From Acidobacteriota bacterium (GTDB taxonomy: Bacteria; Actinomycetota; Actinomycetes; Actinomycetales; Microbacteriaceae): a DNA stretch of 43,108 nt. A model generated the notes under the pieces. That model made no database searches. It was not told the origin of the DNA and saw only the letters and a list, made by a program, of their open reading frames with translations. The first letter of the stretch is position 1; each line of letters starts with the position of its first letter. The position numbers were made by a program, and so were the translations under genes. Below, piece by piece: positions 14,994-22,590 of the stretch. The DNA is taken from positions 1-43,108 of the forward strand of contig JABBOB010000024.1 of NCBI GenBank assembly GCA_019352055.1. The letters are read 5' to 3'.

Positions 14994-16280
14994 ATGTCGT
15001 TCGCCCTGCACGTCCCCGCCCGCATCCGTCCCGCCTTCAGCGGCTTCGCGCCGCTCTCCGTGCCCAACTACCGTCGGTTCGCCGGCTCGAACGTGCTCGC
15101 GATGAGCGCGACCTGGATGCAGCGCATCGCCCAGGACTGGCTCGTCCTGCAGCTCACCCACAGCGTCGCCGCCGTCGGTGTGACGACCGCAGCGCAGTTC
15201 GCGCCCTCGATCCTGTTCGGCCTGCACGGGGGCGTGGTCGTCGACCGGTTCCCGCGCCGCAAGCTGCTGATGGTCACCCAGTCCCTCGTCGGCTCGGTCA
15301 GCGTCGTCCTCGCCGTGCTCGCGCTCACGCACACCGCGACGGTCTGGCTCGTCTGGGGTGCGGCGTTCGCGATCGGCTGCGTGACGGTGGTGGACAACCC
15401 CGGACGGCAGGTGTTCGTCAACGAGCTCGTCGGACGGCAGCACCTGAAGAACGCGCTGAACCTCAACGCGGCGGTGTTCCAGCTGGGCGCCTTCATCGGT
15501 CCCGCGGTGGCGGGCGGCCTGATCGGCGCGGTCGGTGGGGGCTGGGCCTTCGCGATCAACGCGATCGCGTGCTCGGTGACCGTCCTCATGCTCAGCCGTC
15601 TCGACGGCTCCGCGTTGCAGCCGGCGCCGAAGCCGCAGCGACGTCCGCACGCCCTCCGGGAGGGGGTCGCGTTCGTGCTGCGGACCCCGGCGATCCGCTA
15701 CTCGATCCTCATGCTCGCGTTCCTCAGCGTGTTCACGCTGACGATGCCGGTGCTGCTCGCGGCGTTCGCGACGCAGGTGTTCCACCTCGGCGCGTCCGGC
15801 TACGGCCTCTTCAACTCGCTGGTCGCCGTCGGAGCGGTCGGCGGGGCGCTCGCCTCCACCCGTCTGACCCGCCTGCGACTCCGCATCGTGGTCCTCTGCG
15901 GCACCGGCTGGGCGGCGGTGCTCGCGGTCGCCGCGGTGATGCCGACCGTGCAGACGTTCGGCATCGCCCTCGTGGTCACCGGCATCGGCAGCCAGTACTT
16001 CTTCCAGTCGGGCAACCCGCTCGTGCAGCTGAGCACGGTGCCGGAGGTGCGGGGGCGCGTCATCTCCGTCTGGGTGCTCGTGGTGCTCGGCGGGCAGGGG
16101 ATCGGCGGCCCGATCATGGGCGGCATCGTCGATGCGCTCGGCGCCCGCGGGGGGATGCTCATCGCGGGTGGGGTCCCGGCGATCGCGGGCATCGTGCTCT
16201 CGGTCCTGCTGGCACGGAGGGGCTCGCTCCGGCTCTCGGTCTCGTCCAGCCGTCCCCTGGTCGCCATCACCCGGCGCTGA
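14994..16280 (+). CDS. MFS transporter (MFS_3 / EntS-like exporter)
   Basis: A 428-residue major facilitator with about 12 predicted membrane segments. It belongs to the MFS_3 group seen in siderophore and macrolide exporters: SVPNYRRFAGSNVLAMSATWMQRIAQDWLVLQLT at the N-terminus, the GGVVVDRFPRRKLL loop between helices 2 and 3, and the ERGRVISVWVL-type late motif (EVRGRVISVWVL). TAGCGT (14977-14982) lies 11 bases before ATG at 14994, giving a very short leader. It is divergent from LysR, its probable regulator. The substrate is unknown; a small metabolite or drug leaving the cell is likely. Confidence 0.9.
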   Translation: MSFALHVPARIRPAFSGFAPLSVPNYRRFAGSNVLAMSATWMQRIAQDWLVLQLTHSVAAVGVTTAAQFAPSILFGLHGGVVVDRFPRRKLLMVTQSLVGSVSVVLAVLALTHTATVWLVWGAAFAIGCVTVVDNPGRQVFVNELVGRQHLKNALNLNAAVFQLGAFIGPAVAGGLIGAVGGGWAFAINAIACSVTVLMLSRLDGSALQPAPKPQRRPHALREGVAFVLRTPAIRYSILMLAFLSVFTLTMPVLLAAFATQVFHLGASGYGLFNSLVAVGAVGGALASTRLTRLRLRIVVLCGTGWAAVLAVAAVMPTVQTFGIALVVTGIGSQYFFQSGNPLVQLSTVPEVRGRVISVWVLVVLGGQGIGGPIMGGIVDALGARGGMLIAGGVPAIAGIVLSVLLARRGSLRLSVSSSRPLVAITRR

Positions 16281-16281
16281 C

Positions 16282-16296
16282 CCACCGCATCGGTGG
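16282..16296 (+). terminator. Short hairpin after the MFS gene
   Basis: CCACCG (16282-16287), loop CAT, CGGTGG (16291-16296), immediately after the TGA of the MFS gene. The stem is only 6 pairs but fully GC-rich. Confidence 0.5.
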
Positions 16297-16357
16297 CGTG
16301 GGGTCGCCGTCCACCCCGCGCACGGCTGACGCGGATCGCTCCATCAGCCCGGATTCG

Positions 16358-16390
16358 TACCGTCGAGTTCGCGGCCGGAATCCCCGGCCG
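16358..16390 (+). promoter_or_regulatory. Promoter and 5' stem-loop of the DJ-1/PfpI gene
   Basis: TACCGT (16358-16363) is a plausible -10. The predicted transcript would start near 16370 and open directly with a 7-pair perfect hairpin, CGGCCGG (16372-16378) and CCGGCCG (16384-16390), followed by GGAGG and the ATG at 16409. A 5'-terminal stem could protect the message from decay. Confidence 0.4.
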
Positions 16391-16408
16391 ATGCGAGGAG
16401 GAACGGTC

Positions 16409-16978
16409 ATGGCGGACATCGATCTCGGCGGGCGCACGGTCCTGGCGGTCGTCACCAACTCCGGCGTCGAGCAGGACGAGCTCGTCATCCCGCTCGAGCA
16501 CCTGCGCGGCAACGGCGCGACGGTGGACGTGGCGGCCGAGGCCGGTGCCGAGGTCGTGACCCTCGTCGGCGACAAGGACCCGGGCTGCACCGTCTCGCCC
16601 ACCACGACCATCGGCGCCGTCGACCCGTCCGCGTACGACCTCCTGCTGCTGCCCGGCGGCGCCATCAACGCCGACGCGCTGCGCCTCGACGCCGACGCGG
16701 TCGCGATCGCGAAGGCGTTCGTCGCCGCGGGAAGGCCGATCGCGGCGATCTGCCACGCGCCGTGGACGCTCGTGGAGGCGGGCGCGGTCGACGGCAAGCG
16801 CCTCACCTCCTTCCGGTCGTTGCGCTCCGACCTGCTGAACGCGGGCGGCGACTGGGTCGACCGGTCCGTCGTCGTCGACGACAGCGCCGGCTGGACGCTC
16901 ATCACGTCCCGCGACCCGGACGACCTCGACGACTTCGTGGCCGCGATCGACGACGCGCTGGCGGCCGTCCCGGCCTGA
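16409..16978 (+). CDS. DJ-1/PfpI family protein (type 1 glutamine amidotransferase-like)
   Basis: A 189-residue protein of the DJ-1/PfpI superfamily (YhbO/PfpI-like proteases, glyoxalases and deglycases). The nucleophile elbow is AICHAPW with Cys115 followed by His116, and the conserved acidic residue is in SGVEQDE (Glu21). The LLLPGG strand (about 79-84) and the C-terminal VDDSAGWTLITSRDPDDLDDF segment match the family, whose members protect against oxidative or carbonyl stress. ATG at 16409 has GGAGG (about 10 bases upstream). It is a single-gene unit facing the thioredoxin operon convergently. Confidence 0.92.
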   Translation: MADIDLGGRTVLAVVTNSGVEQDELVIPLEHLRGNGATVDVAAEAGAEVVTLVGDKDPGCTVSPTTTIGAVDPSAYDLLLLPGGAINADALRLDADAVAIAKAFVAAGRPIAAICHAPWTLVEAGAVDGKRLTSFRSLRSDLLNAGGDWVDRSVVVDDSAGWTLITSRDPDDLDDFVAAIDDALAAVPA

Positions 16979-16992
16979 CGGCACCCGCGCGC

Positions 16993-17358
16993 TCAGTCGG
17001 GCAGGTGGCTCGCGATCATCGCGAGGACCTGGTTCGCGGTCGGCACGCCAGCCGCCCGCCCCAGCTCCTCCCCGTCCGACCCGGTCAGGACGGTCGTGGG
17101 CGTCGCCATGATGTCGCGGCGCTCGCTCTCCGCCGGATCGGACGCGACGTTCACCTCGCGGAGCAGTACCCGACCGCCGAGCAGGGAGGTCGCGTCCTCC
17201 AGCGCACGCCGCGTTCGGGCGCAGGCACCGCAGAAGCTCGAGCTGAAGAGCGTCAGGACCAGGGGCACAGGGGAGGGAGCAGCGGAGCGGACTGCCGCAT
17301 TCCCGTATCCCGGCGCTCCGTGCTGCGGGCGGCGCCGTTCCCTTCCCGACGCGGCCAT
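16993..17358 (-). CDS. Thioredoxin-fold protein
   Basis: A 121-residue small thioredoxin-like protein. The active site CGAC (Cys43-Cys46) follows VLTLFSSSFCGAC, and the cis-proline segment is MATPTTVLTGSDGEELGRAAG. The first 30 residues are a Pro/Gly/Arg-rich extension with no clear signal peptide. Its ATG overlaps the stop codon of the glycosylase gene by one base (TGATG, 17356-17360), so translation is coupled. It could reduce a partner protein or serve general thiol redox; a stable pairing with a DNA glycosylase gene is unusual. Confidence 0.82.
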   Translation of the reverse strand: MAASGRERRRPQHGAPGYGNAAVRSAAPSPVPLVLTLFSSSFCGACARTRRALEDATSLLGGRVLLREVNVASDPAESERRDIMATPTTVLTGSDGEELGRAAGVPTANQVLAMIASHLPD

Positions 17359-18413
17359 CACCGCAGGGGTTCGAGCACCGGCTCCCTCCCGGGCATCCCG
17401 AGAGAGTGGAGCACTGCTGCCGCGTCCGCGACCAGCTCCTGCTCCACGCGCCTGGGCAGCGGTGCGAACGGCGCGATTCGGACGCGGCCGCCGATGATCC
17501 GCCACAGGCCCGCGGCCCGACCCTCGACGAACAACCAGGAGCGGAAGACCCCGCCCGCCACCACGTCCGCCTCGTGCGGTCCGAGCACGGCGTCCCGCGA
17601 CACCCAGCCGTGCAGGATCGGGTCGAAGTTGCCGAGCAGCCTGGTCGGCAACGGCGCAGGGTCGCCCCGTCCCGGCAGGTCGCGGAGGCCGTCGCCGCCG
17701 TCCACGGTCTCGATCGCGGCGAGCCCGGCGCGCGCGTCGCGGAGGGGGAGCCTCGCCCACATCGCCAGGTCACGATCGGAGGCGGGGCCGTGCCCGGCGA
17801 GGTAGCGGGTCGCCAGGAGCGCGAGCGCGGCGTCGTGCTCCAGCGGTTCGGGAGCGGGACCGATCCAGTCCTCCGCGAGCACCATGCAGTGGTCGGCGCC
17901 CCGCATCGGGCCGCGGATCAGCCGATGCCGGAGCGTCGCCGCGAGCAGCACGTGCACGAGCGCCTGCCCCCGCGTCGGCACGCCTGCGGCATCGAGCGCG
18001 GCGCGCAGCTCCTCCCGCGTCCTCGGCGCCTCATGGACCGCAGCGACGACCGTGTCGATGCCGCGCTCGGCGAGGACGGGGGAGACGCCCTCCTGCGCGA
18101 GACGGCGCAGCGATTCGGCGCCGAGCTGCGGGGTGGTGAGGTCGTGCAGCCACCAGAAGTCCTGCGCCGCGACGAGGTGCAGCGTGCCGCGGTTCAGCCA
18201 CGACACGACCAGGGAGCGGGACGCGGTCAGCGCCTCCTCGACGTCCGCCGCCGTCACCAGCGAGGTCCTCGCGCGGATCGCGAGCCGGAACCCCCTCGGA
18301 TCCTGTCCCTGCACGGCCAGCAACCGCTGCACCGCGTCCGCTGCGGTGGACGCGGGCGGCCCGCTCAGCAGCTGCGCGCTGCACCGCGCGGCGACCACGG
18401 CAGCACGGTGCAT
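17358..18413 (-). CDS. AlkZ-like winged-helix DNA glycosylase (HTH_42, DUF1006)
   Basis: A 351-residue protein of the HTH_42 superfamily, whose members include AlkZ of Streptomyces and YcaQ of E. coli. These remove bulky alkylated bases or unhook interstrand crosslinks. The catalytic motif QxQ is present as Q35-G-Q37 in AVQGQDPRG, matching the AlkZ type rather than the QxD of YcaQ. Other family segments are SLVVSWLNRGTLHLVAAQDFWWL and ADRDLAMW-like SDRDLAMWARLPL, then DPILHGWVSRDAVLG. It starts 4 bases after the RraB-like stop codon and overlaps the thioredoxin gene. Whether it protects against a self-made or environmental crosslinker cannot be told; no toxin pathway is nearby. Confidence 0.88.
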   Translation of the reverse strand: MHRAAVVAARCSAQLLSGPPASTAADAVQRLLAVQGQDPRGFRLAIRARTSLVTAADVEEALTASRSLVVSWLNRGTLHLVAAQDFWWLHDLTTPQLGAESLRRLAQEGVSPVLAERGIDTVVAAVHEAPRTREELRAALDAAGVPTRGQALVHVLLAATLRHRLIRGPMRGADHCMVLAEDWIGPAPEPLEHDAALALLATRYLAGHGPASDRDLAMWARLPLRDARAGLAAIETVDGGDGLRDLPGRGDPAPLPTRLLGNFDPILHGWVSRDAVLGPHEADVVAGGVFRSWLFVEGRAAGLWRIIGGRVRIAPFAPLPRRVEQELVADAAAVLHSLGMPGREPVLEPLR

Positions 18414-18417
18414 CGGC

Positions 18418-18816
18418 TCAGTCGATCAGCACGGCCCAGCCGTCGAGCACGCAGCCGTCCTGGTCCAGGCCGTATGCGGCGAGACGCCGGACCCACTCCG
18501 CGAGGCCGTCCCGGGTGATCGACACCTCGGAGGTCGTGCCGCGGATCGTCCAGTCGTCCAGCTCGCCCTGGGGCTCGCTCGCGGTCGCCGCGTAGCCCAG
18601 GTCGTCGCGGACGCCTTCGAGCAGCGCCGTCGCGACCTCCTCGTTCGGCGCGGAGAACGCGAACTCCAGCCGCGCGGCGTTCGCGACACCGTTCTCGGCG
18701 ACCGTCGACCAGTCGTCGCTGTTCATCGTCCGGAGCTCGTCCACGACCTCCGCGAGATCCTCCGGGTCGATGTCCTCGGACACCTCGGGAACGGTGTCCT
18801 CGATCGCAGTCGCCAC
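18418..18816 (-). CDS. RraB-family protein (ribonuclease E inhibitor-like)
   Basis: A 132-residue small acidic protein with the pattern of the RraB superfamily: LEFAFSAPNEEVATALLEGVRDDLGY, then WTIRGTTSEVSITRDGLAEWVRRLAAYGLDQDGCVLDGWAV. In E. coli RraB binds RNase E; actinobacterial members share the fold, but the role is not established. GTG at 18816 has CAGGAT 6 bases upstream, which may act as a ribosome site or as a leaderless -10. It sits 14 bases after the isochorismatase stop codon and 4 bases before the glycosylase start, within a tight four-gene operon. Confidence 0.75.
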   Translation of the reverse strand: MATAIEDTVPEVSEDIDPEDLAEVVDELRTMNSDDWSTVAENGVANAARLEFAFSAPNEEVATALLEGVRDDLGYAATASEPQGELDDWTIRGTTSEVSITRDGLAEWVRRLAAYGLDQDGCVLDGWAVLID

Positions 18817-18830
18817 GGTCCCATCCTGAC

Positions 18831-19391
18831 CTACCCGAGCGATGCGGCCCACTCCGCGGTCGTCACGACGTCGGCGGCCTTCGGGAACACCGACTCCGTC
18901 AGCACGCGGTGCACCTCGGGGTCGGCGTCGGCGCACGCGTCGGCCAGCACGACGAGGTCGAAGTCGAGGTCCGCCGCCTGCGTGAACGTCGACAGCACGA
19001 CTCCGCTCGTCGCGATGCCGGCGAGGACCAGGCGCTCGGCCCGGTAGCCGCGGAGGAGCGCGTCGAGGTCGCTGCCGGCGAACGCGCTCACCCGCCGCTT
19101 GGTGACGACGGGCTCGCCAGGACGCGGTGCGACGGCGTCGTCGATCTGCACGCCGGGCGCCGACTCGCCGCCCGTCGCCCGGGCCCTGGCGGCACCGAAC
19201 CGCCGGTTCGACGTCGCGATCTCGGGCGCCCCCTCCCGGAACGCCACCCGCACGAACACGACCGGGATCCCGGCGGTGCGGGCGGCCTCGGCGGCCTCCG
19301 CGGCGTGCTGCAGGACCGCGGGATCCGGGTAGCGCTCGACGATGTTCCGCTGCAGATCCATGAGCAGGAGGACGGTGCTGGCTTCGGTCAC
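18831..19391 (-). CDS. Isochorismatase-family (cysteine hydrolase fold) protein lacking the nucleophilic Cys
   Basis: A 186-residue isochorismatase-superfamily protein. The catalytic Asp12 (LLMDLQ) and Lys98 (VVTKRR) are present. At the position where amidase and nicotinamidase members place the nucleophilic Cys, this protein reads GIATSGVVLST, with Val at about residue 131. The same loss occurs in true isochorismatases such as PhzD, where hydrolysis of an enol ether needs no thiol. It is therefore unlikely to be a nicotinamidase-type amidase. GTG at 19391 lies 8 bases beyond a TAGACT -10 inside the shared palindrome. It leads the operon toward RraB, AlkZ and thioredoxin, and faces the MarR gene. 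Confidence 0.85.
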   Translation of the reverse strand: MTEASTVLLLMDLQRNIVERYPDPAVLQHAAEAAEAARTAGIPVVFVRVAFREGAPEIATSNRRFGAARARATGGESAPGVQIDDAVAPRPGEPVVTKRRVSAFAGSDLDALLRGYRAERLVLAGIATSGVVLSTFTQAADLDFDLVVLADACADADPEVHRVLTESVFPKAADVVTTAEWAASLG

Positions 19392-19398
19392 GGATAGG

Positions 19399-19410
19399 CA
19401 GTCTAGACTG
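19399..19410. promoter_or_regulatory. Shared palindromic operator and -10 for divergent leaderless genes
   Basis: CAGTCTAGACTG is a perfect 12-base palindrome between the divergent MarR (GTG 19417) and isochorismatase (GTG 19391) genes, which are only 25 bases apart. TAGACT occurs on both strands within it, 7 bases before the MarR GTG and 8 bases before the isochorismatase GTG. One dyad can therefore supply both -10 elements and the MarR operator. Confidence 0.65.
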
Positions 19411-19416
19411 GGTATC

Positions 19417-19857
19417 GTGAGCGAGCCAGACACCGACCCGGCCGCCCGGGCCGCCCGCGAGCTGCGCGTCGCGGTCGGCCGGCTGCACCGCCGTCTCCGC
19501 CTCGTCGCGAACGAGGGCGGCCTGTCCGCCTCCCAGTCGTCTGCCCTCGCCCGCATCGCGAAGGGCGAGGCGGACACCGCAGCGGCGCTCGCGGCGATGG
19601 ACGGCGTGCGCCCCCAGTCGATGGCCGCGACGGTCGCGGCCCTGGAGAAGGACGGCCTGCTCGTGCGCACGGAGGACCCGGCGGACGGTCGCCGCGCGAT
19701 CCTGCGGATGACACCGGAGGGGGAGGCCGTGTTCTTCGGGGGCCGTGCGGCGCGCCAGGAGTGGTTGGCCAGCACGCTGCGCGAGAAGCTCGACGACGCC
19801 GAGCTCGCGACGGTGCTCGAGGCGGCCGCGCTGCTGCAGCGGCTCACGGAGCGATGA
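19417..19857 (+). CDS. MarR family transcriptional regulator
   Basis: A 146-residue MarR protein. The central winged helix (about residues 35-105) includes LSASQSSALARIAKGEADTAAALAAMDGVRPQSMAATVAALEKDGLLVRTEDPADGRRAILRMTPEG, where DPADGRR is the wing. GTG at 19417 is probably leaderless. The stop overlaps the start of the MFS gene (ATGA, 19854-19857), so regulator and transporter are co-translated. It likely represses its own operon and the divergent isochorismatase operon through the palindrome at 19399-19410. Confidence 0.92.
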   Translation: MSEPDTDPAARAARELRVAVGRLHRRLRLVANEGGLSASQSSALARIAKGEADTAAALAAMDGVRPQSMAATVAALEKDGLLVRTEDPADGRRAILRMTPEGEAVFFGGRAARQEWLASTLREKLDDAELATVLEAAALLQRLTER

Positions 19858-21227
19858 CGACGCATCCTGCGCCGCCCGTCGACCGGTTCGACCGGCGGCT
19901 GCTCGCGCCGATGATCCTCGGGTCGATCCTGAACCCGATCAACTCCTCCATCGTCGCCGTCGCCCTCGTGCCGATCGCCGTCGCCTTCGGCGCACCCGCC
20001 GCCGAGACCGCGTGGCTCGTGTCCGCGCTCTACGTGGCGACCGCGATCGGGCAGCCGCTGGTCGGACGCCTCGTCGACGTCTTCGGACCGCGACGGCTCT
20101 TCCTCGCCGGCACCGTGCTGACGGGTGTCGCCGGCCTGATCGGCGTGCTCGCTCCGACGATCGCGGTGCTGGTGCTCGCCAGGGTGGTCCTCGGCTTCGG
20201 CACCTGCTCCGGCTATCCCGCCTCCATGGTCCTCATCCGCCGCGAGGCGAAGCGCACGGGACAGGAGAGCCCGGCCGGTATCCTCACCGCGCTCGCGATC
20301 GCCACCCAGACGATCGCGGTGGTCGGCCCGACCCTCGGCGGCGTGCTCGTGGATCTCGGGGGCTGGCGCGCCACCTTCGCGATCAACGTGCCGCTCGCGC
20401 TCGCGGGCTTGCTGCTCGGGCTCCTCGTCCTGCCGAAGGACGAGGCTCTGCCGGACGCACGGCTCCGGTTCGCGCGCCTCGACTGGGCCGGCGTCGGCCT
20501 GTTCGCGGCCACGCTGGTGGCCCTCCTGCTGTTCCTGATGGCGCCGCACCTCGAGACGCTCTGGCTGCTGGGGCTCTCCGTCGTGGCGGCCGCCGGGTTC
20601 GCGATCCGAGAGCTGCGGGCCGCCGACCCGTTCGTCGACGTGCGGGTGTTCGCGGGAGACCGCGCGATCCTCGCGACCTACGCGCGGTCCCTGCTCGCCG
20701 CGACCGTCTCCTACGGCTACCTCTACGGGTTCACCCAGTGGCTCGAGGACGGTCGCGGCCTGAGCGCTGCCGTCACGGGCCTCGTGCTGCTGTCGACGTT
20801 CCTCGTCGGCATCATCGTCTCGGTGACGACGGGTCGGCGCCCGGAGGTGTGGCCGAAGCTGCTCGTCGGCGGCCTGGTCCAGGTGATCGTCTGCGCTGCC
20901 CTGCTCTTCGTGACGGGCGCGTCGCCGATCTGGGTCCTGGTGGTGATCGCGGCGGTGCTCGGGGTGCCGCAGGGGATGCTCAACCTGGCGAACCAGAACG
21001 CGCTGTACTTCCAGGCGGACCCGAACCGGATCGGTGCGTCGGCGGGGCTGCTCCGCACCTTCATGTACCTCGGCGCGATCGTCTCCTCCTCCGCGAGCGC
21101 CGGTTTCTTCGGGCGCCGCGCCGACACCGGCGGGCTGCACGAGCTGGCGCTGTTCATGCTCGCCGCGTGCGTGCTTCTCGTGCTGCTCGTGCTCGGCGAC
21201 CGCAGGCTGCGCGCCGTCGGGCGCTGA
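19854..21227 (+). CDS. MFS transporter (DHA2-like drug/metabolite exporter)
   Basis: A 457-residue major facilitator with roughly 12-14 membrane segments. It has RLLAPMILGSILNPINSSIVAVAL in helix 1, LVGRLVDVFGPRRLFLAG between helices 2 and 3, and the antiporter-type GPTLGGVLVDLGGWRATFAINVPLAL segment in helix 5, as in DHA2 efflux pumps. It is translationally coupled to the MarR regulator by the 4-base overlap, so export of the MarR ligand is a reasonable guess. The substrate is unknown. A 14-pair hairpin follows the gene. Confidence 0.9.
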   Translation: MTTHPAPPVDRFDRRLLAPMILGSILNPINSSIVAVALVPIAVAFGAPAAETAWLVSALYVATAIGQPLVGRLVDVFGPRRLFLAGTVLTGVAGLIGVLAPTIAVLVLARVVLGFGTCSGYPASMVLIRREAKRTGQESPAGILTALAIATQTIAVVGPTLGGVLVDLGGWRATFAINVPLALAGLLLGLLVLPKDEALPDARLRFARLDWAGVGLFAATLVALLLFLMAPHLETLWLLGLSVVAAAGFAIRELRAADPFVDVRVFAGDRAILATYARSLLAATVSYGYLYGFTQWLEDGRGLSAAVTGLVLLSTFLVGIIVSVTTGRRPEVWPKLLVGGLVQVIVCAALLFVTGASPIWVLVVIAAVLGVPQGMLNLANQNALYFQADPNRIGASAGLLRTFMYLGAIVSSSASAGFFGRRADTGGLHELALFMLAACVLLVLLVLGDRRLRAVGR

Positions 21228-21238
21228 CGCCGCTCCGG

Positions 21239-21292
21239 GGGCTCTCCGCGGCAGATGGGGCTGCGCGCGACCCCGTCAGCCGCGGAGAGCCC
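21239..21292 (+). terminator. Hairpin after the MarR-MFS operon
   Basis: GGGCTCTCCGCGGC (21239-21252) and GCCGCGGAGAGCCC (21279-21292) are perfect 14-base complements; the loop contains a further GGGG/CCCC pairing. It separates the MFS operon from the LLM operon on the same strand. Confidence 0.7.
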
Positions 21293-21366
21293 TCGCAGCG
21301 CTCATCGCGAACTCCGTGAGATCGGCGCGGGCCGTGGCGCGCGGGAATAGCGCCGGACAGCGCGAG

Positions 21367-21387
21367 TTGTATGCGAGTGCATACAAT
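21367..21387 (+). promoter_or_regulatory. MarR operator and -10 of the LLM operon
   Basis: Perfect dyad TTGTATGC (21367-21374), 4-base spacer, GCATACAA (21379-21386). TACAAT (21382-21387), a near-consensus -10, overlaps its right arm, so a bound repressor would block RNA polymerase directly. The MarR gene at 22591 in the same operon is the likely ligand-responsive repressor. Confidence 0.75.
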
Positions 21388-21424
21388 CAGGGCGGACGGC
21401 CCGTGGTCGAGGAGTGTGGTTCGG

Positions 21425-22588
21425 ATGCAGTTCGGTGTGTTCTCCGTGGGCGACGTCACCAGGAACCCGGTGACGGGCGAGACGCCCAGCGAGGCGGAGC
21501 GGATCAAGGCCGTCCTGGCCATCGCGCAGAAGACGGAGGAGGTCGGGCTCGACGTCTTCGCGTTCGGCGAGCACCACAACCCGCCCTTCATGTCGTCGTC
21601 CCCGACGACGCTGCTGGCCGCGGTCGCGGCCCGGACCGAGCGCCTGATCGTGTCGACCTCCACGACGCTCATCACCACGAACGATCCGGTACGCCTCGCC
21701 GAGGAGTACGCGATGCTGCAGCACGTCTCGGGCGGTCGCATGGACCTGATGCTGGGTCGTGGCAACACGGCGCCGGTCTACCCGTGGTTCGGGCAGGACA
21801 TCCGGCAGGGCCTGCCGCTCGCGCTGGAGCACTACAACCTGCTGCACCGCCTGTGGCGGGAGGACGTCGTCGACTGGCAGGGCCGCTACCGCACCCCGCT
21901 CTCCGGCTTCACCTCCACGCCGCGTCCGCTCGACGACGTGCCCCCGTTCGTCTGGCACGGATCGATCCGCACCCCCGAGATCGCCGAGCAGGCCGCGTTC
22001 TACGGCGACGGCTTCTTCGCGAACCACATCTTCTGGCCGTCGGAGCACTCCAAGCGCCTGATCGAGTTCTACCGGGCGCGCTTCGCGCACCACGGCCACG
22101 GCACGCCCGAGCAGGCGATCGTCGGACTCGGCGGCCAGGCGTTCATCGCGAGGACCTCGCAGGAGGCCCACGAGCGGTTCCGTCCGTTCTTCGACGAGGC
22201 GCCGGTGTACGGGAACGGCCCGCGGATGGGGGACTTCGCGCGCCAGACCCCGCTCTCCGTCGGCAGCCCGCAGGAGGTCATCGACAAGACGCTGACCTTC
22301 CGCGAGACGTTCGGCGACTACCAGCGCCAGCTGTTCCTCGTCGACCACGCCGGTCTGCCCGTCGAGATGGTGCTCGAGCAGCTGGAGCTGCTCGGCGGCG
22401 AGGTGGTGCCGGTGCTGCGTCGCGAGCTCGACGCGCTGCGCCCGGCGACCGTGCCGGACGCGCCGACGCACGCCTCCCTCGTCGCTGCGAAGTACGGCGA
22501 CGGGGAGCCGCGCCGGCCGCGCCCCAACGCGAACCGCGGCGACAACGTCACCGGTGGCTCGCCCTACCAGGACACCGAGGCGGCCTGA
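21425..22588 (+). CDS. LLM class flavin-dependent monooxygenase, CE1758 family
   Basis: A 387-residue luciferase-like monooxygenase. Features are AFGEHHNPPFMSSSPTTLLAAVAARTERLIVSTSTTLITTNDPVRLAEEYAML, GGRMDLMLGRGNTAPVYPWFG and a long C-terminal extension ending in GGSPYQDTEAA. This extension and the partner FMN reductase two genes downstream match the CE1758/CE1759 flavin-dependent pair described in actinobacteria. ATG at 21425 has AGGAG about 10 bases upstream. The MarR gene follows after 2 bases. The enzyme should use FMNH2 supplied by the reductase at 23121; the organic substrate is not known. Confidence 0.92.
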   Translation: MQFGVFSVGDVTRNPVTGETPSEAERIKAVLAIAQKTEEVGLDVFAFGEHHNPPFMSSSPTTLLAAVAARTERLIVSTSTTLITTNDPVRLAEEYAMLQHVSGGRMDLMLGRGNTAPVYPWFGQDIRQGLPLALEHYNLLHRLWREDVVDWQGRYRTPLSGFTSTPRPLDDVPPFVWHGSIRTPEIAEQAAFYGDGFFANHIFWPSEHSKRLIEFYRARFAHHGHGTPEQAIVGLGGQAFIARTSQEAHERFRPFFDEAPVYGNGPRMGDFARQTPLSVGSPQEVIDKTLTFRETFGDYQRQLFLVDHAGLPVEMVLEQLELLGGEVVPVLRRELDALRPATVPDAPTHASLVAAKYGDGEPRRPRPNANRGDNVTGGSPYQDTEAA

Positions 22589-22590
22589 CC

